Source of the DNA: Komarekiella delphini-convector SJRDD-AB1
GTDB taxonomy: Bacteria > Cyanobacteriota > Cyanobacteriia > Cyanobacteriales > Nostocaceae
Length of the DNA stretch: 64,000 bases
Assembly: GCF_014831675.1 (NCBI RefSeq)
Contig: NZ_VJXY01000011.1
Coordinates: 112,436 to 176,435 of the forward strand
Direction of reading: 5' to 3'
The notes under the pieces: model-generated
Told to the model about the DNA's origin: nothing
The model's input: the letters and a program-made list of their open reading frames with translations, nothing else
The model's database searches: none
Position numbers and translations under genes: made by a program
Shown: positions 1-8,338 of the stretch, one piece after another
How the letters are laid out: each line of letters begins with the position of its first letter
How positions within the stretch are numbered: the first letter of the stretch is position 1

Positions 1-549
1 CTGGATTTTCTGCCACAGTTTGGCTTAGTACAGGCTTTCTCCAAAGATGGCTCTCAAGCTGCAATGGTGAAGTTTAATACAGATTACACGCGAGATTTGT
101 TTTTAGTGACAAACCAAGGCGTGCAGAGACAATTATTAAAAACAACAGGCTCAATTATCAACTGCCAATTTGATACGGCTTCACCCACCCTCTATTGTTT
201 GCTAACACAGCTAGTGTCAAAGGAACAATACATAGAACAGCCTTATGTAGTGGCGATTGATCTGAAAACTGCACAACAAAAACCGTTGCTAGTGCTCCCT
301 CCTGAACAACGGAATGTGCAAATGAGTTTATCCCCCGACGGTTTGGGCTTGTTAGTTGATCAAGTCGTACCACAGCCAAACCCCACAGGCTCACTACCTG
401 AAAACATGTTGAAAACAGATGATGGAGATGCGATCGCTACCAGTAGCCTGTGGTTAATGCCCCTATTACCGATCGCCGACGCTGCAACCGTTGAAATTAG
501 ACCAGAACAATTACCTTTAGTTGGATTTCGTCCTCGTTGGCTATCTTGA
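1..549 (+). CDS. C-terminal part of an unidentified secreted/beta-propeller-like protein (5' truncated by window edge)
   Basis: The reading frame is open from base 1 to a TGA at 547-549, giving 182 residues with no start inside the window, so the gene begins upstream. The visible part alternates short hydrophobic strands and polar turns (for example QAAMVKFN, QMSLSPDGLGLLVDQ), as in WD40/TolB-like propeller blades, and ends in VGFRPRWLS. I do not recognise a family with certainty and see no catalytic motif. An internal ATG at 64 is in frame but nothing suggests it is the true start. The propeller reading is an inference from strand pattern only. Confidence 0.6.
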   Translation: MDFLPQFGLVQAFSKDGSQAAMVKFNTDYTRDLFLVTNQGVQRQLLKTTGSIINCQFDTASPTLYCLLTQLVSKEQYIEQPYVVAIDLKTAQQKPLLVLPPEQRNVQMSLSPDGLGLLVDQVVPQPNPTGSLPENMLKTDDGDAIATSSLWLMPLLPIADAATVEIRPEQLPLVGFRPRWLS

Positions 550-977
550 AAATAGTGCTGTTAGCAGTAGCGAGGCGTTTAGCCCGTGCTGAGACAGAAC
601 ATGTAGAGACGTTGCATTGCAACGTCTCTAGCAAAGGATTTGTTGCAATCATTAATTGAATTGGTATTATCTAGCGTGTAAATTTTTGTCGGCTCGATAC
701 AACCATAATTATTTACTAAAGTCAAGCAGGATCAGACCCCGCATTAGCATTTGAACTAGAAGCCCCTGTCATACCGAAGCTTGACGGGGTAGAGCCTCAT
801 AGTGTTATAACGGCATCAGTTCTAGATGCAAAATGGGGAACTCTAAATTAATGACTAATTACTCATGCTTGGAGAGAGTTAAACTTGGCATCTAGAGTAA
901 ACCCTCAATGGACACAGTTGATCAGCAATGCTAACGCCAGCACTGCTGAATATTTTTAAGCAGGTGGGTCAAGAGTG
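550..977. other. Repeat-containing intergenic region
   Basis: No convincing gene. Besides the 604-630 palindrome it holds a spaced inverted repeat, TCTAGATGC at 821-829 and GCATCTAGA at 888-896, and an imperfect CCCCTGTCA/TTGACGGGG pair near 763-790. The promoter of the following coiled-coil gene should lie here, but I cannot place it. Confidence 0.5.
604..630. repeat. Perfect 13-bp-stem palindrome (dispersed cyanobacterial hairpin repeat)
   Basis: TAGAGACGTTGCA, a single T, then its exact reverse complement. It sits 55 bases after the stop of the truncated upstream gene and could fold in RNA. Just before it, about 571-594, lies the reverse complement of a sequence (CTCAGCACGGGCTAAACGCC) that also occurs inside the thiO-thiG fusion near 9895. 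No U-tract follows, so terminator function is uncertain. Confidence 0.7.
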
Positions 978-2531
978 ATGAATGAAGCTGACACCTCAAA
1001 CCAAGGGGCTGTGATGGAATCCCTAAATTCTGCTAACTTGCCACAATCGGAGCAGGCGAGTTGTCCTTTTTACTCTGTTGTGCCTAATGAAAATATGGCG
1101 ATTACAAAATTGCCACTCCTCAAGCCGGCCGAAGATACACATTACGAGACTGAAGTTCCACAGTTCTCACAAGATACCACTCAGCAAGACTGGGTTGCAG
1201 AGCCGGAAAAAGACAAACAAGTACTTATTGACTTGGAATTTCAGAAGTTGCTGGCGTTGAATGAAGAATTACGTACTGCTAACAATGGCTTGTATGAGCA
1301 AGTCGAGCAGCTAAAAGACGACTTAGCTGAGTCTGAAAAGGTTTTGCAGTGGCAGAAAACCCGCTCCAGCGTCACTGAGTCGATGCTCAACCAACACACT
1401 CAGGAACTAGCCGCCGCCCAAGAACAAATAAAGTCCCTTTTCCAACAGTTAGAAACTGCTGTACAAACTGTTCAACACCAAGAGATTTTCATTGAAACTT
1501 ATAAAGCGCAGTTACAAATTAGCCAACAACGTCTTGCTCAATTAGAGCGAGAATGTGCTTTGCTGCAAACTAACTACAGCGAACAGTCTCAGCAGCTATT
1601 GCTCGCAGAAAATACTGGTCGAGAGCTACGTACTAGACTGATGCGACAGCAACGCCAGACCTTGCAATTTAAAGCAGCTCTGGAAAAATGTCTAGATACA
1701 CCCGTCCCCAGTTATGACTCTCTAGACGATACGGCAAAACATCCCAAAGATATAACCAGCGGACAAGGCAGATTTTCGAGAAAAGCTCGGTCTTTGTTTC
1801 CCGACGCACAGCCAATCAAACCTTGGTCAGGAGAATCAGACTTAACTGAGAATCTAGATAGTCCTTGGAGTGAATCGTCAATACCAGCCTCATACCAAAG
1901 AAATGAACCCGCTTCAACTCCTCCCCCATCACCTTGGAACTGGTCAGTTAAGAAAGATACGCCGACACCAGCACAACCAGACCCTTCGCCAGAACTTGAT
2001 GATTCTCCAAATACACCAGAAGTTTCACCTTTAGGGTCATTAAACCTAGATGAGCAATTAGATAGTCTCATTCAAATGTTTTTCGCCTCTGGGACTGCAT
2101 CTGCCTCACCGCCACCAGACAGTAATCAGGCTAGTACGCCGACTTGGGAATCCTTAGCAACAATTCTAGAAGATGATGAGGACGAAGAACTAGAAATTAC
2201 ATCAAGACAGGAGTTTGAGGAGCCAGTTGAGGAAGAAATAAATCCTCCTGCAACTACCTCTACTTCTTGGACAGCAGATGTTGCAATCTCACCAGCCAAT
2301 AACTTATCAGTTTCCTCTACTTCACCTCAGATCGAGACGACTGCTGAAGAAACTGAAGATTACTGGTCACAGTTGGAATTATCGGCAATTAATTTATCCG
2401 AAAATTCATTAGATGACAACACCAATGATGCCAATTCGCCTTCACCAGTGGTTTATCCTCAACGTCCACCCAAGGGACGCAAGTCGTTAGCATCTGTGGA
2501 ACTGCCCAATTTTCGCCCAAATAGTCAATAG
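978..2531 (+). CDS. Conserved cyanobacterial coiled-coil protein with proline/acid-rich tail
   Basis: 517 residues if the ATG at 978 is used; an overlapping GTG at 975 is also in frame and the choice makes little difference. Residues about 83-245 are a long heptad-patterned, Gln/Glu/Leu-rich coiled coil ending in a basic segment (RELRTRLMRQQRQTLQFKAALEKC is about the most conserved-looking part, quoted here only by its borders RELRT and LEKC). The rest is low-complexity Pro/Ser/Glu sequence and ends with a basic RPPKGRKS patch. No signal peptide or membrane segment. A structural or scaffolding role is plausible but not shown; it is not adjacent to the chemotaxis operon. Confidence 0.7.
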   Translation: MNEADTSNQGAVMESLNSANLPQSEQASCPFYSVVPNENMAITKLPLLKPAEDTHYETEVPQFSQDTTQQDWVAEPEKDKQVLIDLEFQKLLALNEELRTANNGLYEQVEQLKDDLAESEKVLQWQKTRSSVTESMLNQHTQELAAAQEQIKSLFQQLETAVQTVQHQEIFIETYKAQLQISQQRLAQLERECALLQTNYSEQSQQLLLAENTGRELRTRLMRQQRQTLQFKAALEKCLDTPVPSYDSLDDTAKHPKDITSGQGRFSRKARSLFPDAQPIKPWSGESDLTENLDSPWSESSIPASYQRNEPASTPPPSPWNWSVKKDTPTPAQPDPSPELDDSPNTPEVSPLGSLNLDEQLDSLIQMFFASGTASASPPPDSNQASTPTWESLATILEDDEDEELEITSRQEFEEPVEEEINPPATTSTSWTADVAISPANNLSVSSTSPQIETTAEETEDYWSQLELSAINLSENSLDDNTNDANSPSPVVYPQRPPKGRKSLASVELPNFRPNSQ

Positions 2532-2596
2532 TTAGTTGTCTGTCATTAGTTATTTGTCATTTGAATAACTAATGACCAATGATTAATGACTCTAGA

Positions 2597-4729
2597 CTAA
2601 TTCATAATTCTTGCTTCTGATTTCTGAATTATTTCTGGGGTAATTTTTGCTACCTGATGAGGCGATCGCGGTTTACCGCTAGCGATCGCATAATTAATAG
2701 TCAGCAGACGCAACCACAATCCTGGATAGCGGGTTTCTAGCCAAGGATTAATCCGGTTCAGGAAGCGCGGGAACCATGCACTCAGCAAGGCACTGACGAG
2801 GGCATGACGACCAAAGTTAAAATAATTACCTAGCCACCTGAGCAAATCTCTTGGCCCGGCAAGTTCCCAAATCCACAGCAGCAAGGTAGGATTTTTGCGA
2901 GCTGCCTTCAGTGCTAGGCGATTAAAGGTTAACCAATCACACCTATCTTTGATGAAATTATCTGCCACTTCTGGGGGTTCGTCTACTAACAACCCAAAGA
3001 AGGTATTGAGCATGGAGTTAATCCGTTGGGGTGGTAAAAATTTCCCTGTGGGAACCATCATGCCTTTGGAAAATAACCAAGTCACGGAAACATTACTTTG
3101 ATAAGCACGAATTTGATTCAAGTGTCGGAAACTCAATAAGTCATGCTTAAGGGCGGTATCCAAGAGTGTTGTTAGGCGCTCTAAGTTGCGAACCAGGGAA
3201 CCAAACCCAGTAAAAACCAGGGGAGACTGGAGTGATGCTGCATCACCGATCGCAATCAATCTATCAAAGGCAACTGTGCGATCACTACTGTCTATACTAA
3301 AATGCCCCGGTATATAGCCAAATGTCGGCTTTTTCCACACTAATTTGTCCATATCGCACCTGCGATACTCTGGCAAAATCGTGAAGAAGTCTTCGTACAT
3401 CTCCAGCAAGGAACCAGGATTTTGCGAATTTACTTCGTGGTAATGAAATAAATAAATTGTTAGTTCTTCATCTGCTCCAGGAAACAATTCCCAAATTAAC
3501 TGTCTTCCCCGCGAGATATCGCCGTGACTGTAAAGAACGTCCCCATACTGAGAGTCCCACACCCCAGGATCAAATCCGCCCTCAATTACAGCTCCTACTG
3601 TCGGACATACACTGTCAAAAGCACGACCACCATTTAATTGCCAAGCAATTGGAGACGCAGATCCCATTGCATCTACTAACAGTCGTCCACTTACTTGCTT
3701 CTCAGTTTGGCTGGGTAAATGCTTGACTGTAACGATTACTTGTGATTTGTCAATATCTGCGCGGATAAACTCTGTTTCATCCGAGATTTCACCGCCTGCT
3801 GCTTGTAACTTTTGCCCACACATCCGTAGCCATTTCTCGGAATCTAAGCCTAAATTTAACACTGTGGGTGTGTGTAAGACAGGCGATCGCAGTTTAGACG
3901 GATTATTGGCATCAAAAAACTTATTAAAGCCGTCTTTGTATTCCTTGGCAATAATAGTTTCTAACTCGGCAGTTGTTACCAAACCCAGGTTAACTAAGCT
4001 TTGAATCTCATCGCGGGAAATATTCCATTCTCGATTCATCCGCCCAAATGGCATTCGCTCCAGTAGCAAAACTTTATATCCCAGTTTTGCCATCACTGCT
4101 GCATGAATCACACCTAACGCACCGCCAATATAAATGATGTCGTAAGTAGGGGAAGAGGATGCTATTTTTTTATCTCCCCCTGCTTCCCCTGCCCCCCCTG
4201 CCCTTGTTCCTGCTGAGGAAAACACAACTTGATGCGGCTCCTGGGGATTGCGTACCCCTTCACGCCATCTTTGTTCCCACCAGTAGGCACGCTTGAGGTC
4301 ATATTCCCCATTGGGCATTTTCTGAAAGTACTTGACGGTGAGGGGATAGACAGAGCTGAGTGCTGCAAAAATTGATTGTTGGGACAAATCAATCGCTGGC
4401 GGTTCCGGGTAGCGATGCGGAAAACGGCTCCTGATTTCTGTGGTCAGACGTTGCAGGATTTGCCCTTCTCCCGGAAAAGGTTGATCTGCCCAACGGAAGA
4501 CTTTCAGATAGGTAGTTCGTTGCACCGACCAAACAAATACAGAAAGTTCACTAGGTAATTTTTCGGGAATAGCCCCACTAGCATTTGTATTTCCAGCAGG
4601 TGTTCTCAAGCGAAAGCCTTCCGGGGTCAGCACCTTTTCCCCATTGCCTGGTTTAAAATCTGTTTGCAACCAGTTACGTACAGACGCCGTATCCGCAGTC
4701 GGAATTTCTAAATAAAGGATTTCTCTCAT
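2597..4729 (-). CDS. cruA: CruA-type lycopene cyclase-like FAD-dependent oxidoreductase
   Basis: 710 residues. The N-terminal 170 residues precede a dinucleotide-binding segment at about 197-225 (YDIIYIGGALGVIHAAV, then LLLERMPFGRMNREWNISRDE), the signature of the CruA/CruP family, which acts on lycopene in carotenoid synthesis at the membrane. Length favours CruA over the shorter paralogue CruP, but the two cannot be separated surely by eye. Residues about 171-194 (Gly/Ala/Ser-rich, starting SSAGTRAGG) just before the FAD fold are encoded by a C-rich stretch at about 4148-4217 that looks like an intergenic CCCCTGC-type repeat inserted in frame. The start ATG at 4729 is followed by a conserved-looking MREILYLEIPT. 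Confidence 0.75.
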   Translation of the reverse strand: MREILYLEIPTADTASVRNWLQTDFKPGNGEKVLTPEGFRLRTPAGNTNASGAIPEKLPSELSVFVWSVQRTTYLKVFRWADQPFPGEGQILQRLTTEIRSRFPHRYPEPPAIDLSQQSIFAALSSVYPLTVKYFQKMPNGEYDLKRAYWWEQRWREGVRNPQEPHQVVFSSAGTRAGGAGEAGGDKKIASSSPTYDIIYIGGALGVIHAAVMAKLGYKVLLLERMPFGRMNREWNISRDEIQSLVNLGLVTTAELETIIAKEYKDGFNKFFDANNPSKLRSPVLHTPTVLNLGLDSEKWLRMCGQKLQAAGGEISDETEFIRADIDKSQVIVTVKHLPSQTEKQVSGRLLVDAMGSASPIAWQLNGGRAFDSVCPTVGAVIEGGFDPGVWDSQYGDVLYSHGDISRGRQLIWELFPGADEELTIYLFHYHEVNSQNPGSLLEMYEDFFTILPEYRRCDMDKLVWKKPTFGYIPGHFSIDSSDRTVAFDRLIAIGDAASLQSPLVFTGFGSLVRNLERLTTLLDTALKHDLLSFRHLNQIRAYQSNVSVTWLFSKGMMVPTGKFLPPQRINSMLNTFFGLLVDEPPEVADNFIKDRCDWLTFNRLALKAARKNPTLLLWIWELAGPRDLLRWLGNYFNFGRHALVSALLSAWFPRFLNRINPWLETRYPGLWLRLLTINYAIASGKPRSPHQVAKITPEIIQKSEARIMN

Positions 4730-4889
4730 CTTTCCCTGACATCTCCGATCAATCTACTCACTAAGACAGATTTTACAAAGGCAGAAAGTACGCTAGACTC
4801 CGCCCTAATAGTTGCATAAAGATTCAGTGAAGAAATTTTAAGAGTTTGTCAAATTTATTGTTCATTTTTTATTTCTATTAACCCACGCC

Positions 4890-5123
4890 ATGAATTATCC
4901 TATTCCAGACAGTCCCCAAGAAATTGTTGCCTTACGACAAAAGCCTATTGATGAAGAATTAGTTGCTGCTGCGATCGCTGGAGTTGTTAAAATTGTCCGT
5001 GCTCAGGGTCAATCCTTGGAAGAATTAACCGCTCAAGTGCTAGCGGATGACTCAATGCTGGATCGGCAACAACGACGCTGGCTGAGCAAATTGCTTGCCC
5101 AAGCCTGGGAAAATTTCTCCTAG
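4890..5123 (+). CDS. Conserved small hypothetical protein (77 aa)
   Basis: Helical, soluble, 77 residues beginning MNYPIPDSPQEIVALRQKP and ending RRWLSKLLAQAWENFS. The composition and charge pattern look like a real protein and nothing overlaps it on the other strand. It is divergent from the cruA-like gene and 6 bases upstream of a tiny membrane ORF at 5130. I do not recognise a function. Confidence 0.65.
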   Translation: MNYPIPDSPQEIVALRQKPIDEELVAAAIAGVVKIVRAQGQSLEELTAQVLADDSMLDRQQRRWLSKLLAQAWENFS

Positions 5124-5129
5124 ACAATT

Positions 5130-5291
5130 GTGCAGGATGAAGTCCTTGTCGTAAGCATTGCCTATTTATTCGCAGCATTAGTTTTTTATATCTTTGCCTA
5201 TATTGCAGATCGTATTTTAGGTGTGGGAGTAACAATTATTATTTGTCTGGAATTGGCAATTGGGCTGCTATTTTTGCAATCACGCTCATAA
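5130..5291 (+). CDS. Candidate 53-aa membrane protein
   Basis: GTG start 6 bases after the stop of the preceding gene; 53 residues. Two hydrophobic segments, about 7-24 (VVSIAYLFAALVFYIFAY) and 31-49, separated by a short polar ADRILG turn, give a helical hairpin. The continuous hydrophobic pattern with a charged C-terminus (LQSRS) supports real coding, and spacing suggests translational coupling. No Shine-Dalgarno is clear. Function unknown; could be a chance ORF. Confidence 0.45.
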   Translation: MQDEVLVVSIAYLFAALVFYIFAYIADRILGVGVTIIICLELAIGLLFLQSRS

Positions 5292-5419
5292 GCCACTAAT
5301 TTAACGATATCAGTACTGGGCACTAGTCTGGAAAAAGGCACAAGGTAAAAGGAATTAGTTTTACTTTTTAAGGTGAGTTCGACGGGTTGAAAAAGGCACA
5401 AAAAAAGCTGAGTCTGAAA

Positions 5420-5629
5420 TTATAACGTTTCTTGGTTGCCTGCAATACACTGTTTTTCCCATACTACTGAATAACGCCAGAACAAGTGCTTTCTAACGAT
5501 CGCTTCCGTTAGGATCTTTGTATAAATTCGCTGTGCTTGTGATTGAGTTAGGTACTTGTCTGTACGACCATGCTCTTTCCATGCTTCCACTGCTTCCTGT
5601 ATCGGTCTGATGCGCCTATTTCTAAACAC
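5420..5629 (-). CDS. Small hypothetical basic protein (69 aa)
   Basis: A GTG at 5629 is preceded on the minus strand by AGGAGGA at 5643-5637 with a 7-base spacer, an almost ideal ribosome-binding site that decides this start over the upstream in-frame GTG at 5647. The product (MFRNRRIRPIQEAVEAWKEH...) is basic and helical and has no membrane segment. Nothing else overlaps it. Function not recognised. Confidence 0.5.
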   Translation of the reverse strand: MFRNRRIRPIQEAVEAWKEHGRTDKYLTQSQAQRIYTKILTEAIVRKHLFWRYSVVWEKQCIAGNQETL

Positions 5630-5668
5630 GGCTAGCTCCTCCTGCACAAGTTGATTGAGCAGAAAACA

Positions 5669-5701
5669 GGAGCGATCGCATAATGTTTTGCGATCGCTTC
5701 C
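5669..5701. repeat. Inverted repeat built from two HIP1 sites
   Basis: GGAGCGATCGCA and TGCGATCGCTTCC face each other across an 8-base loop, so each arm contains the HIP1 octamer GCGATCGC. It lies between the 3' end of cimA and the 69-aa gene and could form a hairpin that ends cimA transcription, though no T-run follows on the minus strand. Confidence 0.5.
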
Positions 5702-5761
5702 AGATTCTCATAAAAAACAGAGCCTAGACGACCTATGACTATGTGGTGATTTTTGTCAATG

Positions 5762-7411
5762 TCAAGCTTTCAAAGCTGATTCCGCTTGGCAATGCAACAA
5801 CAAACCATATTCCAAGCCCTCAACTACAGCTTGATAGGAAGCTTCCAAAATATTGGTCGAAACCCCTACTGTTGTCCAGCGTTGATGACCATTGCCTGAT
5901 TCTACCAACACGCGGGTTTTTGCAGCCGTGCCCGTATGTCCGTTAAGAATCCGCACTTTGTAATCTGTCAGTTCAAAAGTCGCTATTTGCGGGTAAAAGT
6001 TCACCAAAGCCTTGCGTAAAGCTGCATCCAAAGCTGCCACTGGGCCGTTGCCTTCTGCCGCCTCCAAAATATTTTTACCATCAACAGCTACTTTAACTGT
6101 GGCTAAGGCGTTGCTAGTTTCTTTTCCTTCAATCAAATCACAGTGGACTTGAAACCCTTTGATTTCAAAGAACTGCTGGCGGCCTCCCAAAGCTTCGTGC
6201 ATCAACAGTACAAAACTTGCCTCTGCCGCTTCAAATTGAAATCCTTCACTTTCCAAATCTTTAAGACGCTGAAGAATTTGCCTAGCCTCTGCCTTTTGCT
6301 GATCGAGTTCAATCCCAAAAGTGCGGGCTTTAGCTAAAACATTGCTGAGTCCAGACTGTTCAGAAATTACGATGCGGCGACGATTTCCGACTTGTTCTGG
6401 CTGAATATGTTCGTAAGTCAAGGGATTGCGTTCCACGGCTGATACATGAATACCGCCTTTGTGAGCAAAAGCCGAACGTCCTACGAAGGGAGCGTGTTCA
6501 TCGGGGGCAAGGTTCACTACTTCGCTGACAAAACGACTAGCTTCTGTAAGTTGGGTTAGCTGGTCTTCTCTGATACAACTGTAACCCAACTTCAGTTGTA
6601 AATTAGGAATTAACGAACAGAGGTTGGCATTACCGCAACGTTCACCGTAACCGTTGATTGTGCCTTGTACCATGTTTGCTCCTGCCATAACGGCGGCTAT
6701 TGCATTAGCAACCGCCATTTCCGAATCGTTATGAGTGTGAATTCCTATTTTGGGAATTGGGGATTGGGAAGAGTTTTTCCTAGTTTCCAGTCCCCAGTCC
6801 CCAGTCACCCGTACCACATCTTGAACGATTTGGCTAACTTCATGGGGTAAAGTGCCACCATTGGTATCACAGAGAACTAGCCATTCAGCACCAGCTGCGA
6901 TCGCTGTCTCTAATGTCTGTAAAGCATAATCTTGATTGTGCTTGTAGCCATCAAACCAATGTTCGGCATCGTAGATAACGCGACGCCCTTGAGAACGGAG
7001 ATACTCAATCGTGTCGCCAATCATCGCCAAATTTTCTTCTAATGTCGTCTTCAGTCCTGCTGTGACATGTAAATCCCAAGACTTGCCAAAAATCGTTACC
7101 CAGCGAGTTCCCGCAGCCAGAATAGCTTGTAGCATCGGTTCATCTGCGGCAGTCATATTAGGGCGTCGAGTTGAACAAAAAGCTACAATCTCTGCTTGTT
7201 TAAGCGGATCTTCTTGGAGTTGCCAGAAAAATTGTACATCTTTAGGATTAGCACCAGGCCAACCGCCTTCAATGAAAGGAATTCCCAGTTGATCGAGTCT
7301 GCGGGCAATGCGTAACTTATCTTCTATCGATACTGATAGCCCCTCGCGCTGAGTGCCATCCCGTAGTGTGGTGTCATAGAGCCAAAGTTGAGGTGAGGGA
7401 TTTGTGGTCAT
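5762..7411 (-). CDS. cimA: Citramalate synthase (LeuA/HMGL family)
   Basis: 549 residues from the ATG at 7411 (an upstream in-frame start at 7432 adds only seven atypical residues). The N-terminal TIM barrel carries LYDTTLRDGTQREGL and the metal-binding GIHTHND motif; the C-terminal half is the LeuA-type regulatory domain. The enzyme condenses pyruvate with acetyl-CoA to citramalate, feeding 2-ketobutyrate and isoleucine synthesis; leuB at 58.9 kb can act in the same route. Residues about 203-220 (TGDWGLETRKNSSQSPIP), just before GIHTHND, are encoded at 6752-6805 by a GGGGATTGGGGA/CCCCAGT repeat like the intergenic one at 10731, so this looks like an in-frame repeat insertion. Confidence 0.92.
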   Translation of the reverse strand: MTTNPSPQLWLYDTTLRDGTQREGLSVSIEDKLRIARRLDQLGIPFIEGGWPGANPKDVQFFWQLQEDPLKQAEIVAFCSTRRPNMTAADEPMLQAILAAGTRWVTIFGKSWDLHVTAGLKTTLEENLAMIGDTIEYLRSQGRRVIYDAEHWFDGYKHNQDYALQTLETAIAAGAEWLVLCDTNGGTLPHEVSQIVQDVVRVTGDWGLETRKNSSQSPIPKIGIHTHNDSEMAVANAIAAVMAGANMVQGTINGYGERCGNANLCSLIPNLQLKLGYSCIREDQLTQLTEASRFVSEVVNLAPDEHAPFVGRSAFAHKGGIHVSAVERNPLTYEHIQPEQVGNRRRIVISEQSGLSNVLAKARTFGIELDQQKAEARQILQRLKDLESEGFQFEAAEASFVLLMHEALGGRQQFFEIKGFQVHCDLIEGKETSNALATVKVAVDGKNILEAAEGNGPVAALDAALRKALVNFYPQIATFELTDYKVRILNGHTGTAAKTRVLVESGNGHQRWTTVGVSTNILEASYQAVVEGLEYGLLLHCQAESALKA

Positions 7412-7527
7412 AAAACTGCACCGACGAGACAACTTTCAAGGCAATGTGTCAATATACAACAAAAACCCAGTTTGGCAATCTAAAAATGCCTAAGGTTCTA
7501 GCTGAAGGTAAAACAATTGAATGCGAG

Positions 7528-7629
7528 GACGTAGTGCCTCCACTCAGCCACACTTGCTTTAAGCAAGCATCTATCCGTCTTGCCTTCAGTTTGCACTTGA
7601 GCAAAAGACGGATTAGGTCATATACGAAC
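7528..7629. mobile_element. 102-bp hairpin-containing insertion in the ferredoxin gene
   Basis: Separates codons for GKTIECE and DIGANLRK, which adjoin in normal ferredoxins. Contains the palindrome CTTGCTTTAAGCAAG and a larger hairpin with arms CCGTCTT and AAGACGG. Its length is a multiple of three, so it does not shift the frame. The exact borders and any target duplication are unclear. MITE-like by inference; no coding capacity. Confidence 0.6.
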
Positions 7630-7795
7630 GATATCGGAGCCAATTTACGAAAAATTTTGCAGCAAAATGGTATTGACCTCTACAATAGCGGTGCTAAGGT
7701 AATAAACTGTCACATAATCGGCAGTTGTGCTACCTGTGCGGTTAAGGTAGAAAGCGAAGTATCAGCCGCGAATTGGCGTGGCAAAGAGCGGCGAT

Positions 7796-7827
7796 AGTCT
7801 GTGGTTAAACCACAAGACCTGATAAAT
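7796..7827. mobile_element. 32-bp palindromic insertion with 5-bp target duplication
   Basis: Contains GTCTGTGGTT and its near-exact complement AACCACAAGAC (7797-7818), then CTGATAAAT. It is bordered by direct GCGAT copies (7791-7795 and 7828-7832). Deleting the element with one GCGAT copy rejoins GGCGATCGCT, a HIP1-like site, and restores the ferredoxin frame, which is strong internal evidence for insertion. Confidence 0.75.
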
Positions 7828-7981
7828 GCGATCGCTTTCTTCTCATTCTCCTACAGCAGACCTGCTTTTAGCCTGCCAAATTCAGGTTTAGGTAATGTGA
7901 AAGTGACAAAATTTGATGGATTTTCCGGTTAAGGTTCTCAAATAGTGTGGACACCAGAAGGTTAAAAAGGAGCAAAACAAG

Positions 7982-8338
7982 ATGGGTAGATGGACACCCT
8001 TAATTCTCATGGCTGGCGGCTTGGCGATTCTGCTTGGTACATTACTGGGCATCAACTTTCCTATGGGCGGACAACAAAGCGCTAACGCTCCCACTGACAA
8101 AAAAGCCAGAGTCCTTCCAGCGAATATCAATGTTAATAGTACTGCTGGCAGCAGGAATGATGATGCATCTCAAACAAATGAAAGCAGAGGCAGTGTTGCA
8201 TCTGACAGAGATGAAAGCAGGACTAGCGTTGCTCAGAATAACGCGACCGATGAAACTGATACAACAGACACCCAATTCACTGATACTCAATCAACTGATG
8301 GAAATCAAAGCAACGAACCAATTCGAGCCTTATGGTAG
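7982..8338 (+). CDS. Small single-pass membrane protein with Ser/Thr/Asp-rich tail
   Basis: 118 residues; AAGGAG about ten bases upstream supports the ATG at 7982. Residues about 5-25 (TPLILMAGGLAILLGTLLGI) form one membrane helix followed by NFPMGGQQ and a polar, low-complexity tail with repeated TDTQ-type units. The tail would be extracytoplasmic or lumenal if the N-terminus is inside. The N-terminal block looks conserved in Nostocales; function unknown. Confidence 0.65.
   Translation: MGRWTPLILMAGGLAILLGTLLGINFPMGGQQSANAPTDKKARVLPANINVNSTAGSRNDDASQTNESRGSVASDRDESRTSVAQNNATDETDTTDTQFTDTQSTDGNQSNEPIRALW

Larger units (their letters stand above)
7486..7932 (+). pseudogene. Plant-type 2Fe-2S ferredoxin gene disrupted by two small insertions
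   Basis: Start MPKVLAEGKTIEC, then after about 102 inserted bases (7528-7629, in frame) DIGANLRKILQQNGIDLYN, then the cluster-binding NCHIIGSCATCAVKV and SAANWRGKERR. The frame hits TAG at 7795. A second insertion, 32 bp at 7796-7827 flanked by GCGAT at 7791-7795 and 7828-7832, causes the stop; removing it restores RRSLSSHSPTADLLLACQ and on to VTKFDGFSG at 7932, including the fourth cysteine. All four cluster cysteines survive, so decay is recent. As it stands the product would lack the C-terminal third. Confidence 0.85.

Noticed and set aside
1712-2071. Minus-strand ORF opposite the coiled-coil protein
   Set aside because: Lies wholly within a better-supported plus-strand gene and has Ser/Gly-rich shadow composition.
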